A stretch of 64,000 nucleotides of DNA from Kitasatospora kifunensis (GTDB taxonomy: Bacteria; Actinomycetota; Actinomycetes; Streptomycetales; Streptomycetaceae). The stretch is taken from positions 2,170,001 through 2,234,000 of the forward strand of contig NZ_JACHJV010000001.1 of NCBI RefSeq assembly GCF_014203855.1, given 5' to 3'. Of the stretch, positions 1 to 9,342 are shown in pieces (the stretch's first letter is position 1; each line of letters begins with the position of its first letter). The notes below the pieces were generated by a model. That model was not told the DNA's origin, made no database searches, and saw only the letters and a list, made by a program, of their open reading frames with translations. The position numbers were made by a program, and so were the translations under genes.

Positions 1-1
1 C

Positions 2-1870
2 ACCGTCTACCGAGGCACCGACCTCCGGCTGGACCGGGTGCTCGCGCTCAAGGTGATGCACCCGGCGCTGGCCGGCGACGCCGGGTTCACCGACCGCTTC
101 ATCCGCGAGGCCAAGGCGGTCGCCCGGCTCTCGCACCAGAACGTGGTCAACGTCTTCGACCAGGGTGCCGACGGCAACGCGGTCTTCCTGGCCATGGAGT
201 ACGTGCCCGGGCGCACCCTTCGCGACGTACTGCGCGACCGCGGCGCGCTCTCGGTGCGGGCCGCGCTCGACGTGCTGGAGCCGGTGCTGGCCGCGCTCGG
301 TGCCGCGCACCGGGCCGGCCTGGTGCACCGGGACGTCAAGCCGGAGAACGTGCTGATCACGGACGGCGGCCTGGTCAAGGTCGCCGACTTCGGCCTGGTG
401 CGGCTGCTCTCCGGGGCGGACGCGGCGGTGACCAACACCACCACGCCCGGCGTGATCATGGGCACCGTCTCCTACCTGGCCCCCGAGCAGATCCAGCCTC
501 AGGGCACCACCGACCAGCGGGTGGACGTCTACGCGGCCGGCATCATGCTCTACGAGCTGCTGACGGGCAGTAAGCCCTACCTCGGCGACAACCCGATGCA
601 GGTGATCTACCGTCACCTGCACGAGGACGTGCCGCCGCCGTCCGCTGTCGTGCCCACCCTGGCGCCCGAGTTGGACGCGATAGTGGCGGCCGCCACCGCG
701 CGTGATCCGCAGGCCAGGCCCTGGGACGCGGTGGAGCTGCTCGCCGCGCTGCAGCGCCTGCGGCGCGGCCTGACGCCGGCTCAGCTGGACATCGAACCCC
801 CCGCCGCCACCCAGCCGGCGCCACGCTTCGCCCCGGGTGAGGCGACCTCGGTGCTCAGCGCCGTGCCGCTCGCCACCGGCCCCGAGCACACCAGCGTGCT
901 GGCCACCCCGCCGCCCGAGTTCTTCATCCAGCCCCGCCCCTACCACGAGCCGCCCCCACCGCCGCGCCGCGCCAAGCGCGCCCCGTCGCGGCGCACCAGG
1001 CGCTCACTGGTCTGGGGCTCGGTGCTCGGCGCGGTGCTGCTGGTGGTCGCGGCCATCAGCTACTTCCTGTCCGGCGCCGTCTACGCGACGGTGCCCAGCG
1101 TGCTCGGCCAGAGCCAGACGCAGGCCGCCGGCACCCTGGACGGCGCGGGCCTGCGCGGCAGCTTCGTCCAGGCGTTCAGCGAGACCGTGCCGGCCGGCCA
1201 GGTGATCAGCAGCGACCCCGGAGTGGGTCAGCGGGCCCGCAAGAGCGACGCGGTGAAGGTCACCCTGTCCAAGGGGCCGGAGCGGATCGCGGTGCCCGAC
1301 GTCACCGGCAAGCCGCTGGCCCAGGCGCAGCAGCAGCTCACCGCCGCCCGACTGACGCCCGGCACCAGCACGCAGGACTACAGCCCGACCGTGGCGCAGG
1401 GCTCGGTGATCTCCACCTCGCCGGCCGCCGGGCAGCAGCTGGCGGTCAACGCCCCGGTGGCGCTGGTGGTCAGCAAGGGTCCGGCGCCGGTCGCGGTGCC
1501 CGACACCACCGGGCAGGCGGTGACCGACGCGCAGAACCGGCTGACCACAGCGGGCTTCAAGGTGGCGCTGGCGAGCGCTCAGGCCTACTCGGACACCGTG
1601 CCGAGCGGCTCGGTGGTCAGCCAGGACGTCACCGGCACGGCAGCGCCGGGCAGCACGGTGACGCTGACCCTCTCCAAGGGCCCGCAGCCGGTGGCGGTGC
1701 CCTCGGTGACCGGGATGAGCCAGTCGGACGCGACCGCGGCGCTGACCGGTGCCGGCTTCAAGGTGAAGAGCAGCGGGCTGAACTTCTTCGGACTCAGCAG
1801 CGTCTCGGGGCAGAGCCCGGCGGCGGGCACCATGCTGCCCAAGGGCTCGACGGTGACCATCAACTTCTAG
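2..1870 (+). CDS. PASTA-domain Ser/Thr protein kinase (PknB family), 5' end missing
   Basis: Membrane receptor-type Ser/Thr kinase thought to sense peptidoglycan or lipid II through extracellular PASTA repeats. The frame is open from base 2, so the start and the glycine loop lie outside the window; the first visible residues TVYRGTDL and the LALKVM motif with the ATP-binding lysine are kinase N-lobe sequence. The catalytic HRDVKPEN loop is at about 326-350 and the DFG metal-binding motif at 386-394. A Pro-rich juxtamembrane stretch, an Arg/Lys cluster and one membrane segment (about 1005-1070) follow. Four PASTA repeats fill the rest, joined by SKGP-type boundaries. The kinase domain is cytoplasmic and the PASTA repeats face out. 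Family assignment is firm; its substrates cannot be told from sequence. Confidence 0.95.
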   Translation, partial: TVYRGTDLRLDRVLALKVMHPALAGDAGFTDRFIREAKAVARLSHQNVVNVFDQGADGNAVFLAMEYVPGRTLRDVLRDRGALSVRAALDVLEPVLAALGAAHRAGLVHRDVKPENVLITDGGLVKVADFGLVRLLSGADAAVTNTTTPGVIMGTVSYLAPEQIQPQGTTDQRVDVYAAGIMLYELLTGSKPYLGDNPMQVIYRHLHEDVPPPSAVVPTLAPELDAIVAAATARDPQARPWDAVELLAALQRLRRGLTPAQLDIEPPAATQPAPRFAPGEATSVLSAVPLATGPEHTSVLATPPPEFFIQPRPYHEPPPPPRRAKRAPSRRTRRSLVWGSVLGAVLLVVAAISYFLSGAVYATVPSVLGQSQTQAAGTLDGAGLRGSFVQAFSETVPAGQVISSDPGVGQRARKSDAVKVTLSKGPERIAVPDVTGKPLAQAQQQLTAARLTPGTSTQDYSPTVAQGSVISTSPAAGQQLAVNAPVALVVSKGPAPVAVPDTTGQAVTDAQNRLTTAGFKVALASAQAYSDTVPSGSVVSQDVTGTAAPGSTVTLTLSKGPQPVAVPSVTGMSQSDATAALTGAGFKVKSSGLNFFGLSSVSGQSPAAGTMLPKGSTVTINF

Positions 1871-1898
1871 CTCCGGGCCCTCCCACCGGCGGACCCGC

Positions 1899-2543
1899 TC
1901 AGCGCAGCGGGCCGTCCCCGGGCTCCTCCTGGTAGGAGTAGCGCTGCTCACGCCACGGGTCGGCGCGGTTGTGGTAGCCGCGCTCCTCCCAGAAGCCGCG
2001 GCGGTCGGCCCGCATGTACTCCACCGCGCGCACCCACTTGGGGCCCTTCCAGGCGTAGAGCTGCGGGACGATCAAGCGCAGCGGGAAGCCGTGCTCGACG
2101 GTCAGCGGCTCACCGTCGTGGTGGGTGGCGAAGACGGTGTGCGGGTCGGCGAAGCGCTCCAGCGGGAGGTTGGCGCTGTAGCCGTACTCGGCCCAGACCA
2201 TCACGTGGGTGACCTCCGGGGCCGGCGGTGCGAGCTCCAGGATGGTGGCGGCGGACACTCCGCTCCACTCGCTGTCGAGCATCGAGAACTTGGTCACGCA
2301 GTGGAAGTCGGCGTGCACCGTGCTCCGGGGCAGACAGTGGAAGCCCTCGTGGTCCCACCTGCTCTTCTCCGCCGAGGCGGTGGCGCCGAACACCTGGAAG
2401 TCCCAGGTCAGCGGCTTGAATCGAGGTACAGGACCGTAGTGCAGCACCGGCCAGCCGCGCTGCGGGCGCTGACCGGGGGGAAGCCGGGGGTCAGCCTGCG
2501 GCGATCGTTCGTGTGGAGATCGTGCTAGTTCCGACTGACCCAT
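1899..2543 (-). CDS. Sulfite oxidase-like molybdopterin oxidoreductase
   Basis: A single molybdopterin-binding (SUOX/YedY-like) domain of about 214 residues. Visible family signatures are the FHCVTKFS segment, whose cysteine is the expected molybdenum ligand, the GYSANLPL stretch and the HGFPLRLIVPQLYAWKGPKW segment near the C-terminus. It lacks the haem and dimerisation domains of full sulfite oxidases, so it is one of the short bacterial relatives with unknown electron donor and substrate. I chose the ATG at 2543 (MGQSELARS); the open frame continues upstream to 2591 without added conserved sequence. It faces bacterioferritin across a roughly 200-base divergent intergenic region. Confidence 0.88.
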   Translation of the reverse strand: MGQSELARSPHERSPQADPRLPPGQRPQRGWPVLHYGPVPRFKPLTWDFQVFGATASAEKSRWDHEGFHCLPRSTVHADFHCVTKFSMLDSEWSGVSAATILELAPPAPEVTHVMVWAEYGYSANLPLERFADPHTVFATHHDGEPLTVEHGFPLRLIVPQLYAWKGPKWVRAVEYMRADRRGFWEERGYHNRADPWREQRYSYQEEPGDGPLR

Positions 2544-2740
2544 GACTCCATGGTGACAGACGGCGGGCGTCCGACACTGTGCGCCCCTCATGGGAGCCGC
2601 ACGCCCCTCTAAATGGGGAAATATCGGTCAAATCGGAAAATCCGCCACAGACCCGAGTGAGCGTGAACTTACTGGAAATATCACCCGCAGTGCTGCCAGG
2701 ATGCGTCCACCTGGTTCCCGCAGCGCAGGAAGGCACCACC

Positions 2741-3220
2741 ATGAAGGGCGACCCCGAGGTCATCGAGTTCCTCAACGAGCAGCTCACCGCCGAGCTGACC
2801 GCCATCAACCAGTACTTCCTGCACGCCAAGATGCAGGAGAACTTCGGCTGGACGAAGCTCGCGAAGTACACCCGGCACGAGTCCTTCGACGAGATGAAGC
2901 ACGCCGAGGTCCTCACCGACCGGATCCTCTTCCTGGACGGCCTGCCCAACTACCAGCGGCTCTTCCACGTCCGGATCGGCCAGACGGTCAAGGAGATGTT
3001 CGAGGCGGACCGGCAGGTGGAGGTCGAGGCGATCGACCGCCTGCGTCGGGGCATCGTGGTGATGCGGGCCAAGAACGACGTCACCTCGGCCAATATCTTC
3101 GAGTCCATCCTGGCCGACGAGGAACACCACATCGACTACCTGGACACCCAGCTCGAACTGGTGGAGAAGCTCGGCGAGGCGCTCTACATCGCACAGTTGA
3201 TCGAGCAGCCGGAGAGCTAG
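2741..3220 (+). CDS. bfr: Bacterioferritin
   Basis: Iron-storage protein that forms 24-subunit haem-containing cages and oxidises Fe(II) at a di-iron ferroxidase centre. The product is 159 residues, the usual bacterioferritin length. All canonical ligands are in register: E18, E51, H54, E94, E127 and H130 for the di-iron site, and M52 for the inter-subunit haem. The start ATG is preceded by a purine-rich site (caggaaggc) about 8 bases upstream; an in-frame extension to 2579 is non-conserved. The partner ferredoxin bfd lies directly downstream in convergent orientation. Confidence 0.97.
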   Translation: MKGDPEVIEFLNEQLTAELTAINQYFLHAKMQENFGWTKLAKYTRHESFDEMKHAEVLTDRILFLDGLPNYQRLFHVRIGQTVKEMFEADRQVEVEAIDRLRRGIVVMRAKNDVTSANIFESILADEEHHIDYLDTQLELVEKLGEALYIAQLIEQPES

Positions 3221-3227
3221 CCGTCGA

Positions 3228-3491
3228 TCAGGCGCTCCTGCGCAGTTCGAGGGGCCGGTTGGCCGACAGTTCGGCTTCGGGATCGGCCAGCCCCAACTTG
3301 GCGGCCAGCCGGGCCGTCGGGCACGGACGACCGCCGTGCTCGCCGAGCATCGCCTGGATCCGCCGCACGCAGGAGCCGCAGTCGGTCCCGGCCTTGCAGC
3401 CCTGGGCTATCTGACGCGGGGAGTTGGCACCGCGCTCGATCGCCTGCTTGACCTGGTCCTCGGTGACCGCATGGCACATGCACACGTACAT
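3228..3491 (-). CDS. bfd: Bacterioferritin-associated ferredoxin
   Basis: Small [2Fe-2S] protein that passes electrons to bacterioferritin so that stored ferric iron can be released. The 87-residue product begins MYVCMCHAV, and C4, C6, C38 and C41 match the canonical Bfd cluster ligands exactly (CxC then CGSC). The C-terminal 25 residues extend beyond the minimal 64-residue E. coli form, as in many actinobacteria. It is convergent with bfr with only 7 bases between the stop codons. A probable iron-box operator sits about 32-50 bases upstream of the start, which fits induction under iron starvation. Confidence 0.95.
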   Translation of the reverse strand: MYVCMCHAVTEDQVKQAIERGANSPRQIAQGCKAGTDCGSCVRRIQAMLGEHGGRPCPTARLAAKLGLADPEAELSANRPLELRRSA

Positions 3492-3522
3492 CGCGGTCTC
3501 TCCCAGGGTCTGCGGCCGTTGA

Positions 3523-3541
3523 GCTAAGCCTTACCTTACCT
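3523..3541 (-). promoter_or_regulatory. Candidate iron box (DmdR1/IdeR-type operator) upstream of bfd
   Basis: On the minus strand this reads AGGTAAGGTAAGGCTTAGC, close to the actinobacterial iron-box consensus TTAGGTTAGGCTCACCTAA in its repeated AGGTAAGG half and TTAG end. It lies 32-50 bases upstream of the bfd start codon, a sensible place for repression by an Fe(II)-bound DtxR-family regulator. The match is by eye and imperfect. Confidence 0.5.
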
Positions 3542-3559
3542 GGCCTTCCGAGTACGAAA

Positions 3560-3592
3560 AAGGCCCTGCCCCGTGAAGCGGGGCAGGGCCTT
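3560..3592 (-). terminator. Rho-independent terminator after DAHP synthase
   Basis: Perfect 13-bp stem (AAGGCCCTGCCCC / GGGGCAGGGCCTT) with a 7-base loop, followed on the minus strand by a run of T (TTTTCGT). It sits beyond the stop codon of the minus-strand DAHP synthase gene and before the bfd promoter region. Confidence 0.85.
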
Positions 3593-3640
3593 CGTCACAC
3601 TCCGCGGCGTCACGCGCCGCGGCCGCACAGACCGCGGGGT

Positions 3641-5062
<1,422 letters not shown>

Positions 5063-5106
5063 TCACCGCAGCTCACCTCGTTGGCGGATCCGCTACTGTC
5101 ATTTCC

Positions 5107-5178
5107 ATGCACACGCCGCACACCACTTCCTGGTGGTGGGCCTACCCTCGGGTCGGCCCACAGCTCGCGCGTCCCTAG
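5107..5178 (+). CDS. trpL: trp leader peptide (attenuation peptide)
   Basis: A 23-codon reading frame starting ATG at 5107 and ending TAG at 5176-5178. Codons 9-11 are three consecutive tgg, giving SWWWAY. It is followed within 6 bases by a strong terminator-like hairpin and then by the TrpEG gene. This is the classical layout of ribosome-mediated transcription attenuation: stalling at Trp codons when charged tRNA-Trp is scarce would favour an antiterminator. A similar three-Trp leader is known upstream of trpE in Streptomyces. No clear ribosome-binding site precedes the ATG and a TACTGT hexamer lies at 5094-5099, so the message may be almost leaderless; that last point is inference. Confidence 0.85.
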   Translation: MHTPHTTSWWWAYPRVGPQLARP

Positions 5179-5183
5179 ACGAC

Positions 5184-5215
5184 ACGACGGCCGCCCCACA
5201 CCGGGCGGCCGTCGT
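5184..5215 (+). terminator. trp attenuator hairpin
   Basis: Perfect 13-bp stem (ACGACGGCCGCCC at 5184-5196, GGGCGGCCGTCGT at 5203-5215) with a 6-base loop, located between the Trp leader peptide and TrpEG. The downstream sequence is not a T run, as is common in actinobacterial terminators. Position after the Trp codons makes it the likely attenuator. Confidence 0.75.
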
Positions 5216-5284
5216 CGTAGCACCAGACGGCCTTCCCCGGCAGAGCGGACCAAGCCCGCCCCTCCTTCCGGAAAGAAGCCGACC

Positions 5285-7228
5285 GTGACCCGCGCCACCG
5301 CCACCGCGCTGCTCGACCGCCTGACCGCCGCCGACGCCCCCGCCTTCGCCCTGCTGCACCGCCGCACCCCGCGGCTGGCCCCCGACACCGCGGAGCTGCT
5401 GCTCGGCGAAATCGGCACGTACGACACCCTCGCCCAGCTGCCGCTGCCCTCCGGCGCTCCCGCCGACGGCCGACCGCGGCACGACCTGCTCGCGCTGATC
5501 CCGTTCCAGCAGATCCGCGAGCGCGGCTTCGAGGCGCACCAGGACGGCACCCCGCTGCAGGGACTGCGGGTGGCCGAGCAGTACCAGCTGCCGCTCGGCG
5601 AGCTGCTGGCCGCGCTGCCGCAGCTGCCCGTGACGCTCACCGGCGGCGGCTTCGACATCGACGACGAGCGCTACGCCGAGATCGTCCGGCAGGTGATCCG
5701 CGAGGAGATCGGCAACGGCGAGGGCGCCAACTTCGTCATCCGCCGCGACTTCCACGCCACCTTGACCGACTTCTCCACCGAGCTCGCGCTCAGCCTCTTC
5801 CACCGCCTGCTCGCCCAGGAGCGGGGCGCGTACTGGACCTACCTGGTCCATACCGGGGACCGGGTGCTGGTGGGCGCCTCGCCCGAGGTCCACGTGCGGC
5901 AGAGCGGCGGCACCGTGGTGATGAACCCGATCTCCGGCACCTACCGCTACCCCGCCGGCGGCCCGACCCTGGACTCGCTGCTCGCCTTCCTGCACGACCC
6001 CAAGGAGCTGGAGGAGCTCACCATGGTGGTCGACGAGGAGCTCAAGATGATGTGCACGGTCGGCGACCAGGGCGGCCAGGTGCTCGGCCCGCGGCTGAAG
6101 GAGATGGCCCACCTCGCGCACACCGAGTACGAGCTGCGCGGGCGCACCTCGCTGGACGTGCGCGAGGTGCTCAAGGAGACCATGTTCGCGGCCACCGTCA
6201 CCGGTAGCCCCGTGCAGAACGCCACCCGGGTGATCCGCCGCTACGAGAGCAGCGGGCGCGGCTACTACGCCGGCGCGCTCGCCCTGATCGGCCGCTCGGC
6301 CAGCGGCGGGCAGCAGCTGGACTCGCCGATCTGCATCCGCACCGCCGACATCGACCCGGCCACCGGCCGGCTGGTGGTGCGGGTCGGCGCCACCCTGGTG
6401 CGCCACTCCGACCCCGCCTCGGAGGTGGCCGAGACCCACGCCAAGGCGGCCGGTGTGCTGGCCGCGATCGGCGCCCGCCCCGCCCCCGCCGGGCCGGCCG
6501 GGCGCGACTGGCCCCGGCTGGGCGAGAACCACCGGGTGCAGGCCGCGCTGAACGGCCGACGCGCCGACCTGGCACCGTTCTGGCTGCGGATGCAGCGCCA
6601 GGTGACGCCCGATCAGCCCGAGCCCACCCTGGTGGTGGACGGCGAGGACACCTTCACCGCGATGCTGGCCCACCTGCTGCGCGCGCTCGGCCACCAGGTC
6701 TCGGTGCAGCGCTACGACACCCCCGGGCTGCGCGAGCTGATCGCCGCACACCGCGGGCCGCTGGTGCTCGGCCCGGGTCCGGGCGACCCGGGCGACCCCG
6801 CCGACCCGAAGATGGCCGTGCTGCGACCGATCGCCGCCGAGGCGCTGGCCACCGCCCGGGCCGGCCTGCGCGACGCCCCGTTGCTCGCGGTCTGCCTCGG
6901 CCACCAGCTGCTCAGCGCCCAACTGGGCCTGCCGCTGCATCGCAAGGCCACGGTCTACCAGGGTGCCCAGGAGACCATCGACCTGTTCGGCAGCCCGCAG
7001 ACCGTCGGCTTCTACAACACCTTCACCGCGCGCTGCTCCCCCGCCGACGCGGCTCGCCTCGCGCTGGACGGCATCGAGGTGGCGCGCGACGCGCTCACCG
7101 GCGACGTGCACGCGCTGCGTGGCCCCGGCTTCGCGAGCCTGCAGTTCCACCCTGAGTCGGTGCTCACCATGGACGGCGTGAACGTGGTCGCCCAGCTGCT
7201 GCGCACGGCGGTGCCGACGGCCGGGTGA
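5285..7228 (+). CDS. trpE: Anthranilate synthase, fused TrpE-TrpG
   Basis: Makes anthranilate from chorismate and glutamine, the first committed step to tryptophan. The 647-residue chain has a chorismate-binding TrpE-like domain (about 1-440, with NPISGTYRYPAGG and the GRGYYAGALALIG region) fused to a class I glutamine amidotransferase domain whose triad is C537 (VCLGHQL) with H622 and E624 (FHPES). PhzE-type ADIC synthases share this architecture, but the three-Trp leader just upstream supports a role in tryptophan synthesis. The GTG at 5285 follows a GGAAAGAAG ribosome-binding site; the frame is open further upstream through the leader region, which is not expected to be translated in this frame. 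Confidence 0.93.
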   Translation: MTRATATALLDRLTAADAPAFALLHRRTPRLAPDTAELLLGEIGTYDTLAQLPLPSGAPADGRPRHDLLALIPFQQIRERGFEAHQDGTPLQGLRVAEQYQLPLGELLAALPQLPVTLTGGGFDIDDERYAEIVRQVIREEIGNGEGANFVIRRDFHATLTDFSTELALSLFHRLLAQERGAYWTYLVHTGDRVLVGASPEVHVRQSGGTVVMNPISGTYRYPAGGPTLDSLLAFLHDPKELEELTMVVDEELKMMCTVGDQGGQVLGPRLKEMAHLAHTEYELRGRTSLDVREVLKETMFAATVTGSPVQNATRVIRRYESSGRGYYAGALALIGRSASGGQQLDSPICIRTADIDPATGRLVVRVGATLVRHSDPASEVAETHAKAAGVLAAIGARPAPAGPAGRDWPRLGENHRVQAALNGRRADLAPFWLRMQRQVTPDQPEPTLVVDGEDTFTAMLAHLLRALGHQVSVQRYDTPGLRELIAAHRGPLVLGPGPGDPGDPADPKMAVLRPIAAEALATARAGLRDAPLLAVCLGHQLLSAQLGLPLHRKATVYQGAQETIDLFGSPQTVGFYNTFTARCSPADAARLALDGIEVARDALTGDVHALRGPGFASLQFHPESVLTMDGVNVVAQLLRTAVPTAG

Positions 7229-7285
7229 CGGTCGACCGATGACGGTCACCGGATGACGGTCGACGGTCGACGGTCGACGGATGAC
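7226..7285. repeat. Short GACGGTCGAC-type direct repeats
   Basis: The 60 bases after the TrpEG stop consist mainly of imperfect copies of GACGGTC, with GGTCGAC repeated back to back near 7257-7276. They are non-coding and lie just before the likely TrpEG terminator. Probably a local slippage tract. Confidence 0.7.
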
Positions 7286-7326
7286 CAATATCAGCCGACG
7301 GCTGACAGCTGACAGATTTTGACAGC

Positions 7327-7360
7327 CGGTGGGCTCGCCCGACAGCGGTCGGGCCCACCG
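7327..7360 (+). terminator. Terminator after TrpEG
   Basis: A two-part hairpin: outer stem CGGTGGG/CCCACCG (7 bp), a CTCG bulge, inner stem CCCGAC/GTCGGG (6 bp) and a 4-base loop. It lies about 100 bases after the TrpEG stop and before the next gene. Confidence 0.6.
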
Positions 7361-7421
7361 CAGTCGCAGCCGCTCGCTGTGCCTGCCGCCAGCACGAGGT
7401 GACGCACGCCACAATGACCGC

Positions 7422-8078
7422 ATGCGCATCGGAATCCTCGGCACCGGCACCGTCGGGCAGACCCTCGCCGGCAAGCTGCTCTCCCTCGGGCACGAGATCA
7501 CGCTCGGCTCCCGGAGCACCTCCAGCCCCGCCGGCCTCGCGTGGGCCCAGGCGACCGGCCCGCGCGGGCACAGCGGGACCTTCGCCGACGCAGCCGAGTT
7601 CGGCGAGCTGGTGATCAACGCAACCCCCGGCACGGTCGCGCTCGAGGTACTGGAGGCCGCCGGGGCCCAGGCGCTGGCCGACAAGGTCGTGGTGGACGTC
7701 TCCAACCCGCTGGTCTTCGCCGCTGACGGCGAGGTCACCCTCGACCCGGTGAACACCGACAGTGTGGGCGAACGGATCCAACGGGCGTTCCCGCGCTCCC
7801 GGGTGGTCAAGACGCTCAACACGCTCTCCGCGCCGGTGATGGTCAACCCCGGGCGGGTGCCGGGTCGGCACAACCTCTTCGTCGCGGGCGACGACCCCGC
7901 CGCCAAGCGGGAGGTCACCGCACTGCTGGAGTCCTTCGGCTGGCCCGCCGCCGACATCGTGGACCTGGGCCGGATCCGGGCCGCGCGCGCGATGGAGATG
8001 CTGATGCCGTTCTGGCTCAATCTGATGCGCCACTACGGGCACACCGACTTCAACTACAGCTTCCAGGTGGCCGACTGA
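7422..8078 (+). CDS. NADPH-dependent F420 reductase-like protein
   Basis: A 218-residue Rossmann-fold protein of the F420-dependent NADP reductase family (NADP_oxidored superfamily), related to enzymes moving hydride between NADP(H) and coenzyme F420. The N-terminal GTGTVG loop (G7-x-G9-xx-G12) binds the dinucleotide, and the SRS residues after the second strand suggest NADP preference. VVDVSNPL and VKTLNTLSAPVMVNP are family-typical. The start ATG at 7422 gives the dinucleotide fold its normal N-terminus; the open frame upstream to 7329 is non-conserved. It is convergent with the chimeric regulator, 22 bases away. The true hydride acceptor is uncertain. Confidence 0.85.
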   Translation: MRIGILGTGTVGQTLAGKLLSLGHEITLGSRSTSSPAGLAWAQATGPRGHSGTFADAAEFGELVINATPGTVALEVLEAAGAQALADKVVVDVSNPLVFAADGEVTLDPVNTDSVGERIQRAFPRSRVVKTLNTLSAPVMVNPGRVPGRHNLFVAGDDPAAKREVTALLESFGWPAADIVDLGRIRAARAMEMLMPFWLNLMRHYGHTDFNYSFQVAD

Positions 8079-8100
8079 CCGACCCCGGCCTGGCAATGAG

Positions 8101-9300
8101 TCAGCCGAGATCGTCGTCCAGCCCCTGCTCGATGGCGTAGCGGACGAGTTCGACCCGGTTGTGCAGCTGGAGCTTGCCGAGGGTGTTCTGCACGTGGTTC
8201 TGCACGGTGCGGTGCGAGAGGGTCAGCCGGTCGGCTATCTGACGGTATGACAACCCCTTCGCCACCATCCGCAGCACCTCGGTCTCCCTCGCCGTCAGGT
8301 GCGGCACCGGCGGTTGTCCCGCGCGCGGCGAGGCGGCGGGCGGCTCGGCCGCCAGCCGTCGGAACTCGCCGAGCACCAGCCCGGCCAGCCCCGGCGTGAA
8401 GACCGCCTCACCGGCCGCCGTGCTGCGGACCGCGGCCAGCAGCTCCTCGCGGCCGGCCGACTTCACCAGGTACCCGGTGGCACCGGACTTCACCGCTTCG
8501 AGGACGTCCGCCTGCTCGCCACTGGCGGAGAGCACCAGGACCCGCACGGCCGGGTCTCGCGCCACCACCTGGCGACAGACCTCCACCCCCGGCAACAGCG
8601 GCAGGTTGAGGTCCAACAGCAGCACCTGCGGTGAGCTGGCGGCCGCCCGGCGCACCGCCTGCGCGCCGTCGCCGGCGGTGGCGACCACCTCGAAGCCCGC
8701 ATCGGCCAGGTCCCTGGCCACCGCCTCCACCCGCAGCGCCTGGCTGAGCGTGGCCTCACTCGCCCTGGCCAGCTCGATCACGTAGCCGATCGCGCACCCG
8801 GTCACCAGCAGCAGCACGCAGTTGTGCACGTTCTCCAGGGTGAGGCCGCCGTGTCCGACGATGTTCGCGCCGCCGATCAGCAGCCCCGCCACGGCCGCGA
8901 GCCGCCAGCCGCCCTTGCCGGCGAAGCCCAGCACCGTCCCGGCCGCCCAGATGGTCGGCACCGTGATCGCCCCGGCCGCGATCCGCGCCGGGGTGTCGAT
9001 CGCCCCGCTCAGCACCACCCCGGTGACCGACATCACCAGGTCCACGCCGAGCAGCGGCCAGGAGCAGCGGGCCGGATCGCCGAAGGCGCGCGAGCTGGCC
9101 AGCGTCCAGAGCACCAGCGCGCCCAGGTAGATCCAGCCGGCCACGGGGTGGCGGTAGTGCAGGTAGGCGAGGTCGTAGCGGATCAGCGCGTAGACCAGCG
9201 CGAGCAGCCGGTACCAGCTGATCGCGCGCCAGAGCGGCAGCTCCACCGACATGCCGCCGGCCGCCACCGCCCCGGTGGGGCCACTGCGCAGTTCCGCCAT
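8101..9300 (-). CDS. Chimeric membrane sensor-response regulator (MacS N-terminus fused to truncated MacR)
   Basis: The 399-residue product joins two proteins normally encoded separately. Residues 1-190 resemble the N-terminal sensor half (DUF5931 type, about six membrane segments) of a MacS-like histidine kinase, up to the linker just after the last membrane helix. From about residue 194 it continues as a NarL/FixJ response regulator beginning within helix 1 of the receiver: phosphoacceptor D230 (LLDLNLP), S258 and K280 are present, but the first strand with its acidic Mg-binding pair is missing. A LuxR-type helix-turn-helix lies at about 335-395 (LTARETEVL, HRTVQNHVQ). The kinase dimerisation/His domain and ATPase domain are absent, and none is found elsewhere in the window. 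MacRS is a Streptomyces two-component system for morphogenesis and actinorhodin; identification is from recall of the family. The fusion could be a real in-frame deletion or an assembly error. If real, it would be a membrane-tethered DNA-binding protein that cannot be phosphorylated normally. Confidence 0.85.
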   Translation of the reverse strand: MAELRSGPTGAVAAGGMSVELPLWRAISWYRLLALVYALIRYDLAYLHYRHPVAGWIYLGALVLWTLASSRAFGDPARCSWPLLGVDLVMSVTGVVLSGAIDTPARIAAGAITVPTIWAAGTVLGFAGKGGWRLAAVAGLLIGGANIVGHGGLTLENVHNCVLLLVTGCAIGYVIELARASEATLSQALRVEAVARDLADAGFEVVATAGDGAQAVRRAAASSPQVLLLDLNLPLLPGVEVCRQVVARDPAVRVLVLSASGEQADVLEAVKSGATGYLVKSAGREELLAAVRSTAAGEAVFTPGLAGLVLGEFRRLAAEPPAASPRAGQPPVPHLTARETEVLRMVAKGLSYRQIADRLTLSHRTVQNHVQNTLGKLQLHNRVELVRYAIEQGLDDDLG

Positions 9301-9342
9301 CGCTCCCCCGCGTACAGCGCTCCCCCGGCGTGTGCGGGACGA

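Noticed and set aside
5099..8020. A 973-codon open frame on the minus strand opposite TrpEG
   Set aside because: It is an antisense shadow of high-GC coding DNA, with no conserved motif and the plus strand fully explained by TrpEG and the F420-type reductase.
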